From Sphingomonas sp. Leaf357 (GTDB lineage Bacteria; Pseudomonadota; Alphaproteobacteria; Sphingomonadales; Sphingomonadaceae): 64,000 nucleotides of DNA. The stretch is taken from NCBI RefSeq assembly GCF_001423845.1, contig NZ_LMPM01000001.1:1755398-1819397 (forward strand). Direction: 5' to 3'. Shown piece after piece: positions 1 to 8,406 of this stretch; position 1 is the first letter of the stretch; each line of letters begins with the position of its first letter. A program made the translations under genes and the position numbers. The notes under the pieces were generated by a model. That model had not been told where the DNA came from and made no database searches. It saw nothing but the letters and a program-made list of their open reading frames with translations.

Positions 1-1697
1 CCGGCGTCGAGCGACAGCATGAACCGCTGACGATCGAGATACCCGAACGTAGTCGTGTCTTCCTTGAACTTGCCGTAGTTCACCGAAACTTCGTAGTTCC
101 AGTCATCATTGAACCCACCGCGGACACCGCCGACGATGCGATAGGTATCGCGACGGAACTTTTCGTCACGGATGCCCGAGTCAGCCAACTGACGCGCCGT
201 CACGAACCGGTAAGTGCCGGCGTTGATCGCCGCGATATCGGCGGCGTTGAGTGGCCCCGCCGTACCTTGCGTGCCGGCTCCGAATGCAGCCACACGGTTG
301 AAGGTGCTGGCAACGCCGGTGACGTTGCATGCCGCCGACAAGCTGGTGTTGCAACCCGATGCCAGGATCGCGTTTGCGATCGTCGCGCGGTCTGCAGGGT
401 TCAGGAATGGGTTGTCGAGACGGGTGCGCTCGCGCAAATCGAATTGGGTGAACTGGCCCTGGATGAACGAGGGACCGGCGTTCGAACCGCGCGTGTCGAC
501 GCGGTTCCATTTGGCTTCGATGAACGGCTCGAAGGCTTCGCTGACCTTGAAATGCGCGAGAAGGTTGAAGTTCAGGCGCTGCTGATACGGCAGAACCGAC
601 AAAAGCTGGCCTTCGCGACCGGTCTGGCCGTTACCGCCCGTGATACCGCCGATGATGCCCTGGCCGTAGCGCGTGCCGGTTTGCGGCGACAGGCGACCAT
701 CCTGACCGAATACATAAGTGCAGTTGTAAGGCGTACCGACCGAAGACCCGGAACCGATGCCCGGTGCGCCGTTGGTCGAACCGATGCCGGTACCGCACAG
801 GGCTGAGGAACCCGATTGCGTGATCGGCACGAGGCCATAGCGGTTGATGCTGGCACTGCGAATGTCACGGATGAAAATGCGGTCGGGGAAACCGTCGCTG
901 CCGTTTGGCAAACCGGCGGTATCGACATCGACTACGCCCAAAGCGTCATTTTGGCGAAAAGAATCGATGTCCGAGCCAAATACGCGTTCCTGGTGAGAAT
1001 ATTCGCCGTGCAGCGTGATATTGCCCCGGCCGTCGGCGAAATTCTTGCCGGCCATGGCCGACACATATTGGTTGCCACCAAAGCCCTTACCCGTAACGCC
1101 CGCTTGGCCGCGAACCTGCAGGCCATCGTAGTCACGACGTAAGATGAAGTTGACGACGCCTGCGATAGCATCGGAACCGTAAACCGAGGACTGCGCGCCG
1201 GTCACGATGTCGACCCGCTCGATCAGATCGTTCGGGATCGTATTGACGTCAGGCGACACCGCATTGTTGAGAATGTCGGCAGGAACGTGACGGCGCCCGT
1301 TTACGAGTACCAGCGTACGCGCCGTGCCTAGACCACGAAGATCGAGCAGGTTCAAACCCGCGATCCCGATGCCCAAGCCCGGATTCTGCTGTGAGAAGGT
1401 GCTACGAAGCTGCGGGAGATCGTTCAATACCTCGCCGATGTTGGTGTTGCCGCGCTGGAAAACGGCGTCGCCTGCGATCGATGTAACCGGAATTGCCGAA
1501 TCGAGGTTGGGACGACGGATGCGCGATCCGGTAACGGTGATCGTGCCCTCTTCGGCTTCCTCGCCGTCAGCGCTGACGGGCTGACCGGTTACGGAAGTGT
1601 CCGGCGTAGGCGAAGTTGACTGCGCGAAAGCGCCGGCAGGAAACATGGCAACGCCAGCCGCGAGTGCGGTGGCCGCCAAAAGGCGGGTCTTCAACAT
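1..1697 (-). CDS. TonB-dependent receptor (3' end outside window)
   Basis: Outer-membrane receptor for TonB-driven uptake of an unknown large or scarce substrate. The ATG at 1697 is preceded by a GGGG ribosome binding site and opens a signal peptide of about 26 residues ending AGAFAQ. A TonB-box-like segment with GTITVTGSRI follows, then a plug domain with LNDLPQLRS, GLGTARTLVLVNGRR and VYGSDAIAGVVNFILR. The frame stays open to the left edge, giving 565 codons, so the C-terminal part of the barrel is missing. The next gene to the right is on the same strand but 161 bases away. Two CAACGTT palindromes lie in that gap and may be operator sites. Family membership is clear; the ligand cannot be read from the sequence. 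Confidence 0.95.
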   Translation of the reverse strand, partial: MLKTRLLAATALAAGVAMFPAGAFAQSTSPTPDTSVTGQPVSADGEEAEEGTITVTGSRIRRPNLDSAIPVTSIAGDAVFQRGNTNIGEVLNDLPQLRSTFSQQNPGLGIGIAGLNLLDLRGLGTARTLVLVNGRRHVPADILNNAVSPDVNTIPNDLIERVDIVTGAQSSVYGSDAIAGVVNFILRRDYDGLQVRGQAGVTGKGFGGNQYVSAMAGKNFADGRGNITLHGEYSHQERVFGSDIDSFRQNDALGVVDVDTAGLPNGSDGFPDRIFIRDIRSASINRYGLVPITQSGSSALCGTGIGSTNGAPGIGSGSSVGTPYNCTYVFGQDGRLSPQTGTRYGQGIIGGITGGNGQTGREGQLLSVLPYQQRLNFNLLAHFKVSEAFEPFIEAKWNRVDTRGSNAGPSFIQGQFTQFDLRERTRLDNPFLNPADRATIANAILASGCNTSLSAACNVTGVASTFNRVAAFGAGTQGTAGPLNAADIAAINAGTYRFVTARQLADSGIRDEKFRRDTYRIVGGVRGGFNDDWNYEVSVNYGKFKEDTTTFGYLDRQRFMLSLDA

Positions 1698-1721
1698 GAA
1701 ATAAATCCCCCAAAACAGGCG

Positions 1722-1778
1722 CAACGTTGTGCGCGGATGACGAGTTAATGAAGGGGGGGTGACAATTTCACAACGTTA
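1722..1778 (-). promoter_or_regulatory. paired CAACGTTG-type palindromes upstream of the TonB receptor
   Basis: CAACGTTG at 1722-1729 is a perfect 8-bp palindrome flanked by GCG and TGCGC. A second CAACGTTA lies at 1771-1778. Both are inside the 161-base upstream region of the receptor gene. LacI-family repressors often bind palindromes with such a central core, and sphingomonad receptors are often controlled this way. No regulator gene is adjacent, so the role is an inference. Confidence 0.3.
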
Positions 1779-1858
1779 ATCGGCCGTTCAGGGGCGCCGA
1801 TGGGGCTTTTTGTTTCGGCATGTAGCGAAAATGCAACATCTCGTAATAGGCTGAAACA

Positions 1859-3028
1859 TCACCGTTCCAGACACATCGCGATGCCCATCCCGCCGCCGAT
1901 GCACAGCGTCGCCAGGCCCCTCTTCGCGTCGCGCTTCTGCATCTCGTAGATCAGGGTCGTCAGCACGCGCGCGCCGCTCGCGCCGATCGGGTGGCCGATG
2001 GCGATCGCGCCGCCGTTGACGTTCACCTTGTCCGCATCCCAGCCGAGTTCCTTGCCGACCGACAGCGCCTGCGCCGCGAACGCTTCGTTCGCTTCGATCA
2101 GGTCGAGATCGCCTATCGTCCAGCCGGCCTTGTCGAGCGCGCGGCGGGTGGCGGGGACGGGGCCGATGCCCATGATCGAGGGGTCGACGCCGGCCGAGGC
2201 CCAGCTCCTGATCGTCGCCAGGATCGGCGATCCGCGCCGTTCGGCTTCCTCGCGGCTCATGATCACCAGCGCCGCGGCGCCGTCGTTCAGGCCGCTCGAA
2301 TTGGCGGCGGTCACGCTGCCGTCCTTCTTGAAGGCGGGCTTCAGGCCGGACACGCTGTCGAGCGTCGCGCCGTCGCGGATATATTCGTCCTGCGCCACGA
2401 TCGTATCGCCCTTGCGGCCCTTGATCGTCACTTCGGCGATCTCGTCCACGAAGCGCCCGGACGCGCGCGCGGCGGAGGCGAGGTTCTGCGAGCGGACCGA
2501 GAATTCGTCCTGCTGCCCGCGCGTGATCTGATATTGCTCGGCCAGGTTCTCGGCGGTGATGCCCATGTGATAATGGTTGAACACGTCGGTCAGCCCGTCG
2601 CTGATCATCGTGTCGACCATCGCGACATTGCCCATCTTGGTGCCGCCGCGCAGGTGCTGCGCATGCGCCGAGAGCGACATGCTCTCCTGTCCGCCCGCCA
2701 CCACGATCGTCGCGTCGCCGGACTGGATCGCCTGCGCCGCCAGCGCCACCGCGCGCAGGCCCGATCCGCACACCTGGTTGACGCCCCAGGCCGGCACCTC
2801 CTTCGGCACGCCGGCCGCCATCGATGCCTGGCGCGCGGGATTCTGGCCCTGCGCGGCGGCCAGCACCTGGCCCATGATCACCTCGGACACGTCCTCGCCC
2901 GCGACACCGGCCTGCGCCAGCGCCGCCTCGATCGCGATCCGGCCGAGTTCGTGCGCAGGCGTGGCGGCGAACGCACCCAGGAAGCTGCCGACGGGCGTGC
3001 GCTTGGCGGCGGTGATGACGATGTCCAT
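1859..3028 (-). CDS. phaA: acetyl-CoA acetyltransferase (thiolase)
   Basis: Condenses two acetyl-CoA to acetoacetyl-CoA, the first step of polyhydroxybutyrate synthesis, or runs in reverse in degradation. The 389-residue length is that of the biosynthetic thiolase family. The catalytic residues sit where expected: acyl-accepting Cys87 in QVCGSG, His346 in GHPIGASG and Cys376 in LCIGGGMG. The ATG at 3028 has GGAG upstream and gives the usual start [10 protein letters not shown]; the frame stays open further upstream but that part is not conserved in character. It lies 28 bases behind the PhaC-like gene on the same strand, so the two are probably one transcript. The phaA symbol rests on this context. 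Confidence 0.93.
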   Translation of the reverse strand: MDIVITAAKRTPVGSFLGAFAATPAHELGRIAIEAALAQAGVAGEDVSEVIMGQVLAAAQGQNPARQASMAAGVPKEVPAWGVNQVCGSGLRAVALAAQAIQSGDATIVVAGGQESMSLSAHAQHLRGGTKMGNVAMVDTMISDGLTDVFNHYHMGITAENLAEQYQITRGQQDEFSVRSQNLASAARASGRFVDEIAEVTIKGRKGDTIVAQDEYIRDGATLDSVSGLKPAFKKDGSVTAANSSGLNDGAAALVIMSREEAERRGSPILATIRSWASAGVDPSIMGIGPVPATRRALDKAGWTIGDLDLIEANEAFAAQALSVGKELGWDADKVNVNGGAIAIGHPIGASGARVLTTLIYEMQKRDAKRGLATLCIGGGMGIAMCLER

Positions 3029-3056
3029 GGAGACGCTCCTGTAGATGGGTTGCGCG

Positions 3057-4136
3057 CTATCTAGTCCGGGGCAGCGCGCTAATCCAGTGCGCCAGGGGTT
3101 CCCAAAGCTGGCTCCTGCCGCCACGCCCGACGATCATACCGACATGCCCCGCGCCGAGATCGCGCCGGTCGGGCAGGTCGGCCGCGCTGGCGGCGGGCAC
3201 GATGCGGTCGCTCATCGAGACGAAGTCGATCGCCGGGCACGGCAGCGCCGCGGGGTCGACCGTCGCATCGCCGACACGCCACCCGCCGCGGCCGGTCAGG
3301 TTGCCGGCGATGAAATCCTCGAACAATTGCGCGCCGGCGGCATAGGTCAGCGGCACGCCGGCATTGGCCCAATCCTCCATCGCCACGAACAGGGCCGCCT
3401 CTCGGCTGCCCGCGTCCATCCCGGCGAACGCCTCGTATTTGGCGATCGTGCGCGCGGGGTCGAGCCGCCAGAAACCGGATTGCAGCACCTCCATCGGCAC
3501 CAGCCCCATCGCCGCGCAGGCCGGTTTCGCCGCCGCCCACAGCTCCGCCATATCGGCGCGCGCCCGCTCGCCGAACCCGTCGAACGTCCACGGTGCCGCG
3601 ATCAGCGCCAGCCCGGCCAGCGGCACCGAACAGGCCGCCGCCAGTGTCATCGTGCCGCCAAGACAGTATCCCGCCAGCACCGGCGGCTCGTCCAGCTTGG
3701 CGATCAGCGGCAGCAACAGTGTCTCGACATGCCCCGTCACGTCCATGGCGCGATCCTTCGGGCCCGGCGTACCCCAGTCGAGCAGATACGGATGAAAGCC
3801 CTGCGCCGCGATCCAACGCAGCAGGGACACGTCGGGCGCGAGATCGAGGATGAAGGGCGGGTTGATCAGCGACGGCACGAATACCACCGGGCGCTTGCCG
3901 TCTCCCTTCACGCCGTAATCGCGCAGCCGCGCCCGGCCCTTGCGATGGCGTGCCGGCGCGGGCTTGCGCGCCCGCCCGCGCGGCGCCTCCTGATAGGCGC
4001 GCAAGCCCGCCAGCGCCGCCGCCCGCCGCTCGGGCGATGCTGCGGTTTCGCTGCGCAGCATGTCCAGAAACAGCGGCAGGGGGCGTGGGCCGTGTTGCGG
4101 TGCGGCATGAAACGGTGGTACAGGCCGATCAAACAA
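3057..4136 (-). CDS. PhaC-like alpha/beta hydrolase (PHA synthase family)
   Basis: Alpha/beta hydrolase fold protein of 359 residues related to polyhydroxyalkanoate synthases. The nucleophile motif is GYCLGG with Cys158, the G-x-C-x-G box of PHA synthases rather than the Ser of lipases. Asp310 in MSDRIVP and His331 in GAGHVGM complete a Cys-Asp-His triad, spaced like class III PhaC enzymes. [11 protein letters not shown] and LLDWGTPG are also typical of the family. No PhaE partner is nearby, so it could be a stand-alone synthase or a related acyltransferase or depolymerase. The first start is TTG at 4136, only 17 bases from the divergent phaR start; an internal ATG lies at 4061. The thiolase gene follows. 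Confidence 0.82.
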   Translation of the reverse strand: MFDRPVPPFHAAPQHGPRPLPLFLDMLRSETAASPERRAAALAGLRAYQEAPRGRARKPAPARHRKGRARLRDYGVKGDGKRPVVFVPSLINPPFILDLAPDVSLLRWIAAQGFHPYLLDWGTPGPKDRAMDVTGHVETLLLPLIAKLDEPPVLAGYCLGGTMTLAAACSVPLAGLALIAAPWTFDGFGERARADMAELWAAAKPACAAMGLVPMEVLQSGFWRLDPARTIAKYEAFAGMDAGSREAALFVAMEDWANAGVPLTYAAGAQLFEDFIAGNLTGRGGWRVGDATVDPAALPCPAIDFVSMSDRIVPAASAADLPDRRDLGAGHVGMIVGRGGRSQLWEPLAHWISALPRTR

Positions 4137-4153
4137 GCGCAGGGGAGCCTTTC

Positions 4154-4753
4154 GTGGTGAAGAAGCAGAGCGCGGGCGACGGCCCGGTCGTCATCAAGAA
4201 ATACGCCAATCGCCGTCTCTACAACACCGAGACGTCCTCTTACATCACGCTCGAACACCTCGCGGCGATGACGCGCGAGGGCCGCGACTTCAAGGTCGTC
4301 GATGCCAAGACCGACGAGGACATCACGCACAATGTCCTCACCCAGATCATCATGGAAGAGGAATCGCGTGGCCAGACGATGCTGCCGGTCAATTTCCTGC
4401 GCCAGCTGATCGCGATGTACGGCGATTCGATGCAGGCGATGGTCCCAGGCTATCTGGAGGCGTCAATGGACAGCTTCCGCCGCAATCACGAACAGTTCAA
4501 GTCGGCGGTCGAGGGCGCGTTCGCCAATTCGCCCTTCGCCGAGATCGCCAAGCGCAACATGGCGATGTTCGAAGCCGCGACCACCGCGTTCAAGCCGAGC
4601 GCGATGCCGGGCGTCGCGCCGTCCGCCAGTGCCGCATCCTCCGCCTCCAGCCACGCATCGTCCGGTCACGCATCGAGCAAGGACGACGAGATCGCCGCGC
4701 TCAAGGCCGAACTCACCAAGCTGAACGACAAGATCGAGAAGCTGAATCAGTAA
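4154..4753 (+). CDS. phaR: polyhydroxyalkanoate synthesis repressor PhaR
   Basis: DNA- and PHA-binding repressor of phasin and PHA genes. The N-terminal PHB/PHA accumulation regulator domain is visible at about residues 12-75 as IKKYANRRLYNTETSSYITL followed by MTREGRDFKVVDAKT. A second short domain with MPVNFLRQLIAMYGDSMQ-like spacing covers about 80-130. The tail is an Ala/Ser-rich linker ending in a short coiled coil, EIAALKAELTKLNDKIEKLN. The start is GTG at 4154 or 4157, after AGGGGAG at 4141-4147. It diverges from the PhaC-like gene with 17 bases between starts, so it may regulate that gene and itself. Confidence 0.93.
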   Translation: MVKKQSAGDGPVVIKKYANRRLYNTETSSYITLEHLAAMTREGRDFKVVDAKTDEDITHNVLTQIIMEEESRGQTMLPVNFLRQLIAMYGDSMQAMVPGYLEASMDSFRRNHEQFKSAVEGAFANSPFAEIAKRNMAMFEAATTAFKPSAMPGVAPSASAASSASSHASSGHASSKDDEIAALKAELTKLNDKIEKLNQ

Positions 4754-4778
4754 CGGAATCGGATGGCCGATTGGCGAT

Positions 4779-4964
4779 GTGGCGGCACCCTGGCTGGTGG
4801 CCGCCGCCATTGCGCTGGCCGTCGCCGTGCTGGCCGGTCTGGGCGAGCGGCGGCGCAAGCGGCGGATGGATCTCGATCGCGTGGGACTGGTCGACTGGCC
4901 GACCGTGCAGATGATCGCCTTCGTCGCGGTGGCGATCTTCGGGATCATCGCCTGGCACGCCTAG
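4779..4964 (+). CDS. small two-helix membrane protein
   Basis: A 61-residue protein of unknown function starting at GTG 4779. It has a hydrophobic segment at about residues 3-20, a basic stretch GERRRKRR at 22-29, and a second hydrophobic segment at about 44-59, so it should be a two-pass inner-membrane protein with a short cytoplasmic or periplasmic loop. It begins 25 bases after phaR on the same strand and may be co-transcribed. The hydrophobic pattern makes it more credible than the overlapping open frames, but no family is recognised. Confidence 0.55.
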   Translation: MAAPWLVAAAIALAVAVLAGLGERRRKRRMDLDRVGLVDWPTVQMIAFVAVAIFGIIAWHA

Positions 4965-5018
4965 ATCAGGTTCTAGAGCATGATGACTCCAGGCCGAGTC
5001 GGGATTTCTTCGATACCT

Positions 5019-5112
5019 CGTCATTCCCGCGCAGGCGGGAATCCATACCGGCTAAATCGAGTGAGTCCCGATACGATCGAGATTATGGATTCCCGCCTGC
5101 GCGGGAATGACG
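5019..5112. repeat. perfect 28-bp inverted repeat (CATTCCCGC family)
   Basis: The arms at 5019-5046 and 5085-5112 are exact reverse complements, separated by 38 bases. Each arm holds CATTCCCGC and GCGGGAAT, itself a small hairpin. Related hairpins occur at 42069-42095 and 50445-50468. Such elements are common between genes of sphingomonads and may act as bidirectional terminators or mRNA stabilisers. Confidence 0.85.
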
Positions 5113-5161
5113 GAGGACGTGGTTCAACCTCATGTCATCGGGCTTTAGCCTCCATCCCTCA

Positions 5162-5247
5162 CCGTTCGCCCTGAGCCTGTCGAAGGGCATGTTCCAAGCG
5201 CGGTGGGATGTTCGGGGCATGTGCTTCGACAAGCTTGGCACGAACGG
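5162..5247. repeat. dispersed palindrome, GCCTGTCGAAG family
   Basis: The left arm carries CGTTCGCCCTGAGCCTGTCG and the right arm carries CTTCGACAAGCTTGG with CGAACGG, so the arms are imperfect reverse complements. The same family recurs at 35639, 43804, 46717, 58076 and 62244. Confidence 0.75.
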
Positions 5248-5285
5248 AATGGGGGGGTGGGCCAATCCTCACTGGGCGAGCCCCC

Positions 5286-6452
5286 TCAGTAGAACGGCCG
5301 CAGCGTCAGCGTGCGGCGCGATCCGTCGCACATGTCGAATGCCACCACCCGCCCGGTCTCGCCGATCGACCAGGTCGACAGCGGGCTGCCGGGATAGTCG
5401 CCCGGTATAGCCTTGCCGTCGATCATGCAGATCGTCTCGCCGGTGCGCCATCCCGCGCGCTCCGCCGGGCTGCCGCGCATGACGTGCAGCACGCGCAGCC
5501 GATCCTTGTCCGCTGCGACCAGCACGCCGCTGGTCGATTTCAGCGGTTCGGCATCGGCCTCGGGGCCGGGCTTCAGCACCATCCGCCCGGCCTTGGGATC
5601 GAGCAGCACGCGATACTTTTGCAGGAAGCCCGATCCGATCCGCCCGGCCATGCCCATGCGCTGCGAAAAGCCGCCCGAGCTTTCGACCTGCAACTCCACG
5701 TTTCGGGCGGTCAGCGTCCCCGTCTGCATCTCGTCCAGAATGACAAGATCGGTGACGATCGCACCGCCCAGTCCGAACGAGATGGTCGAGGTACGCGCCG
5801 GTGGGATCAGCCGCGCCGTGGCCCAGCTTTCCGCCGACAGCGTCACCGCATTGCCGTCGCCGGTATCGACGATCAGCGGGCGCAGCCGCCGGCCGTTCAG
5901 GCTGATCTCGCCGGTATAGACCAATCGGTCGCGCGAGACGGTCAGCGGCGCGGTCGCCCCGGCGAACGGCATCCGGCCCGAAGGCAGCAGCCGGAAGCGC
6001 CGCGCCTCATAGTCGATGTCGAGCGCATAGCCCTCGGTCAGGTCGCGCCCGACCAGCATCTCGATCGCGCGCGCGCTGCCCGTCGCGGTGGCGGGCAAGG
6101 CGGCGACGCTGATGCTGCCGCCGCTGCGCGTCAGCCCCCCCAGCCGGATCGTCCTGGTATCGATCCAGCCGATCGGCACGACCCCGCCGATCGCGCTCGC
6201 GCTGCCGCCGCTGCGCACCTTCAGCCGCTGCGCATCGACATAGGCGCGCGACAATACGGTGAAGCTCACCCCGGTATCGAGGATCGCGGATACGGGTGCC
6301 CCATCGACGTCGAGCGTGAAGCGGATCTGGTTGCCGGGGGTGAGATCGAACGGCACCCACCTGGCCTCCGCATCGGGCGCGAGCACGTCCTTCGCCGGCG
6401 GCGATGTTGCAGCGGTGGTCAGGAGGAGCAGGGCCGCGAGGGCGAAACGCAC
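5286..6452 (-). CDS. exported aspartyl protease-family protein with PDZ domain
   Basis: A 388-residue protein with a signal peptide (hydrophobic residues 3-16). It has two retropepsin-like domains, each with a D-T-G signature: Asp59 in ILDTGVSFT and Asp196 in IVDTGDGN. A pepsin-like enzyme needs two such aspartates, so a single chain could form its own active site. The C-terminal part, about 310-388, looks like a PDZ domain (GVLVAADKDRLRVLHVMRGSPAERAG). The start is GTG at 6452, 9 bases after the Crp/Fnr gene, so translation is probably coupled. Its substrate is unknown. It should act in the periplasm. Confidence 0.85.
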   Translation of the reverse strand: MRFALAALLLLTTAATSPPAKDVLAPDAEARWVPFDLTPGNQIRFTLDVDGAPVSAILDTGVSFTVLSRAYVDAQRLKVRSGGSASAIGGVVPIGWIDTRTIRLGGLTRSGGSISVAALPATATGSARAIEMLVGRDLTEGYALDIDYEARRFRLLPSGRMPFAGATAPLTVSRDRLVYTGEISLNGRRLRPLIVDTGDGNAVTLSAESWATARLIPPARTSTISFGLGGAIVTDLVILDEMQTGTLTARNVELQVESSGGFSQRMGMAGRIGSGFLQKYRVLLDPKAGRMVLKPGPEADAEPLKSTSGVLVAADKDRLRVLHVMRGSPAERAGWRTGETICMIDGKAIPGDYPGSPLSTWSIGETGRVVAFDMCDGSRRTLTLRPFY

Positions 6453-6461
6453 GGCGCTGGC

Positions 6462-7169
6462 TCAGTCGAGAAACAGATAACGCGGATCGAACTCGGCGAA
6501 GTCCTTCAGCGCCGGCCAGTCGATGATCCGCACCAGCCCCTGGCGGAACTCGACCAGATTCTGTTCGCGCAATTTGCGCAGCATGCGGTTGGCGTGCACG
6601 GCGGTCAGCCCGGTCGCGTCGGCCAGGTCGATCTGCGTCACCGGAAAGTCGTATTCCTGCCCGCGCGTCATGCCGATCCGCTCCAGCCGCACGAACATCT
6701 CGCACAACAGATGCGCCAGGCGCACCGATGCGCCGCGCGCGCCGACCGAAACGATCCACTCGCGGCTGATCGCGGCATCGATCAGCGTCGATCGCCACAG
6801 CAATTCGGTCAGCGTCGCTGATCGCTCGGTCAGCTTGCGAATCTCGCTATGCGCGAAGGTCGCCACCGTCACCGGCGTCAGCGCGGCGACCGAATGTTCG
6901 AGCCGCTTGAGCGGATAGGAATGCAGATCGACGAAGTCGCCGGGAACATGGATCGCCAGGATCTGGCGCCGCCCTTCCGGCGTATCGCGAAACCGCTCGA
7001 TGAACCCGCTGAGCAGCAGGGTGCACTGCGTCAACGGTACGTTCTCGCGGACGATCACCCGTTTCGCCGGAAAATCGATCGCGCGCGATTCCGCCGCTTG
7101 CAGGGCCGCCGCATCGTCATCCGAAAGCACCGGCGTACGATGCGTTTGCAGGAATAGCCGCGTGACCAT
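6462..7169 (-). CDS. Crp/Fnr family transcriptional regulator
   Basis: A 235-residue regulator with an N-terminal cyclic-nucleotide-type sensor domain (about 15-140) and a C-terminal winged helix. The recognition region is ITQIDLADATGLTAVHANRM-like: DLADATGLTAVHANRMLRKL lies at about 185-204. There is no N-terminal cysteine cluster, so it is not an oxygen-sensing Fnr of the Fe-S type. The start taken is ATG at 7169 (MVTRLFLQ). The frame stays open to 7262, but that part overlaps the divergent small gene and a hairpin, so a longer form is unlikely. It sits directly upstream of the aspartyl protease gene and may regulate it. Confidence 0.88.
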   Translation of the reverse strand: MVTRLFLQTHRTPVLSDDDAAALQAAESRAIDFPAKRVIVRENVPLTQCTLLLSGFIERFRDTPEGRRQILAIHVPGDFVDLHSYPLKRLEHSVAALTPVTVATFAHSEIRKLTERSATLTELLWRSTLIDAAISREWIVSVGARGASVRLAHLLCEMFVRLERIGMTRGQEYDFPVTQIDLADATGLTAVHANRMLRKLREQNLVEFRQGLVRIIDWPALKDFAEFDPRYLFLD

Positions 7170-7255
7170 GGTGCGAGTCGAACCCCTTGGGAAAAAAGCC
7201 GGAACGCTTCGAAGGCGAAGCGCGTTGAGACTCATCAATACACCGGGGAAACCGA

Positions 7256-7459
7256 ATGTCACGAGCGCCCCATGATACGCCGACCCAGGCCTGCGCCGAG
7301 GATGGTGAGGTGATGCTGGACGGGCCTGACGGTCTCGCCGTGTCGCTGACGCCGAACGCCGCTGCCGCCTCGGCCGTCGCGATTGCCGAAGCTGCGGTGG
7401 TCGCGCGCCGCCAGACCCCGCGACCCAGGTTCGATGAACACGATGGCGGACATGATTGA
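7256..7459 (+). CDS. small hypothetical protein
   Basis: A 67-residue protein whose central part, VMLDGPDGLAVSLTPNAA, followed by an Ala-rich helix and a basic tail, resembles small conserved proteins of alphaproteobacteria with a DGPDG motif. ATG 7256 has CGGGGAA upstream. It ends 9 bases before the haloacid dehalogenase start on the same strand, so the two are likely one unit. It is divergent from the Crp/Fnr gene. No function can be given. Confidence 0.6.
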   Translation: MSRAPHDTPTQACAEDGEVMLDGPDGLAVSLTPNAAAASAVAIAEAAVVARRQTPRPRFDEHDGGHD

Positions 7460-7468
7460 TCCGGACGG

Positions 7469-8197
7469 GTGGTGACCGGCTCGTTCAGGATCCAGCCTAA
7501 AGTATTGGCCTTCGACGTCTTCGGGACGGTCGTCGATTGGCGGTCCGGCGTGGCGCGCGAGGCCCGCGCCTTTCTGGCCGATATCGGCCATGGCGATATC
7601 GATCCGCACGGCTTCGCGGATCGATGGCGTGCCTTGTATCAGCCGGCGATGGAGGACTGCCGCTCCGGCCGGCGGCCATATACCCGGCTCGACATCCTCA
7701 ACCGCGAAACGCTGGAAATCCTGCTGGATCGGGAGGGCATCGATCCGCGATCGATCGACGAAGATCGTCTGCACCATTTCGCCTTCGCCTGGCGCCGGCT
7801 CGATCCGTGGCCCGATGCGCTCGCGGGGCTCGTCCGGCTCAAGGCCCGCTTCCCGATCGTCACGCTGTCCAATGGCAACACCGCGCTGACGCTGGCGATG
7901 GCCAGGCGGGCCGGACTGCCCTGGGACGCTATCCTCGGCGCCGAATCGACCGGCCTCTACAAGCCGCTGCCCGGCAGCTATCTGGGCACCGCCGACATTC
8001 TCGGCATCGCACCGCAGGAACTGTGTCTGGTCGCGGCGCATCACAGCGATCTTGCCGCCGCCCGCGCCGTTGGTCTGATGGCCGCCTATGTCGATCGTCC
8101 ACGGGAATATGGCGGCGCGCCGGCCCCCGATGCGCATTATGCGCAGACCTGGGATCATAGCGTCGAAAGCCTGACGGAGTTGGCCGACCGGATCTGA
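7469..8197 (+). CDS. haloacid dehalogenase type II
   Basis: A HAD-superfamily hydrolase of 242 residues that resembles L-2-haloacid dehalogenases, which replace halogen by hydroxyl on short 2-halo acids. Motif I is AFDVFGTVVDW with nucleophile Asp16, motif II is TLSNGNT, motif III includes YKPLPGSY and motif IV is VAAHHSDLAAARAVGL, the last being characteristic of the type II dehalogenase group. The start is GTG at 7469 or the adjacent GTG at 7472. The natural substrate is uncertain, because many such proteins act on other small molecules. Confidence 0.85.
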   Translation: MVTGSFRIQPKVLAFDVFGTVVDWRSGVAREARAFLADIGHGDIDPHGFADRWRALYQPAMEDCRSGRRPYTRLDILNRETLEILLDREGIDPRSIDEDRLHHFAFAWRRLDPWPDALAGLVRLKARFPIVTLSNGNTALTLAMARRAGLPWDAILGAESTGLYKPLPGSYLGTADILGIAPQELCLVAAHHSDLAAARAVGLMAAYVDRPREYGGAPAPDAHYAQTWDHSVESLTELADRI

Positions 8198-8406
8198 CTT
8201 AGGGCCGTTTTGAGGTGCAAAATAAATATCGAAATCGGCACCCGGCCCTTGCGTTTGCGCAAAGCCAGCTTTGACCACGCGTCGCTGCATCACGGCATCG
8301 CTTTGGCGCCACCAGCCGGCTTGTCCGAGCGACGAACCGAGTCCCTAATCTGTCATTTACCGGCTTGCGTCCCAACGCGATTGGGCACAATCTGTAGGGG
8401 TTGAGT

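Larger units (their letters stand above)
4965..5285. other. intergenic region holding two inverted-repeat elements
   Basis: A 321-base gap between the small membrane protein and the converging aspartyl protease gene. I see two palindromic elements (5019-5112 and 5162-5247) and nothing that looks like a gene. Confidence 0.7.

Noticed and set aside
7170..7262. Longer N terminus for the Crp/Fnr gene
   Set aside because: The extra 31 codons overlap the start region of a divergent gene and a hairpin, and have no sensor-domain character.
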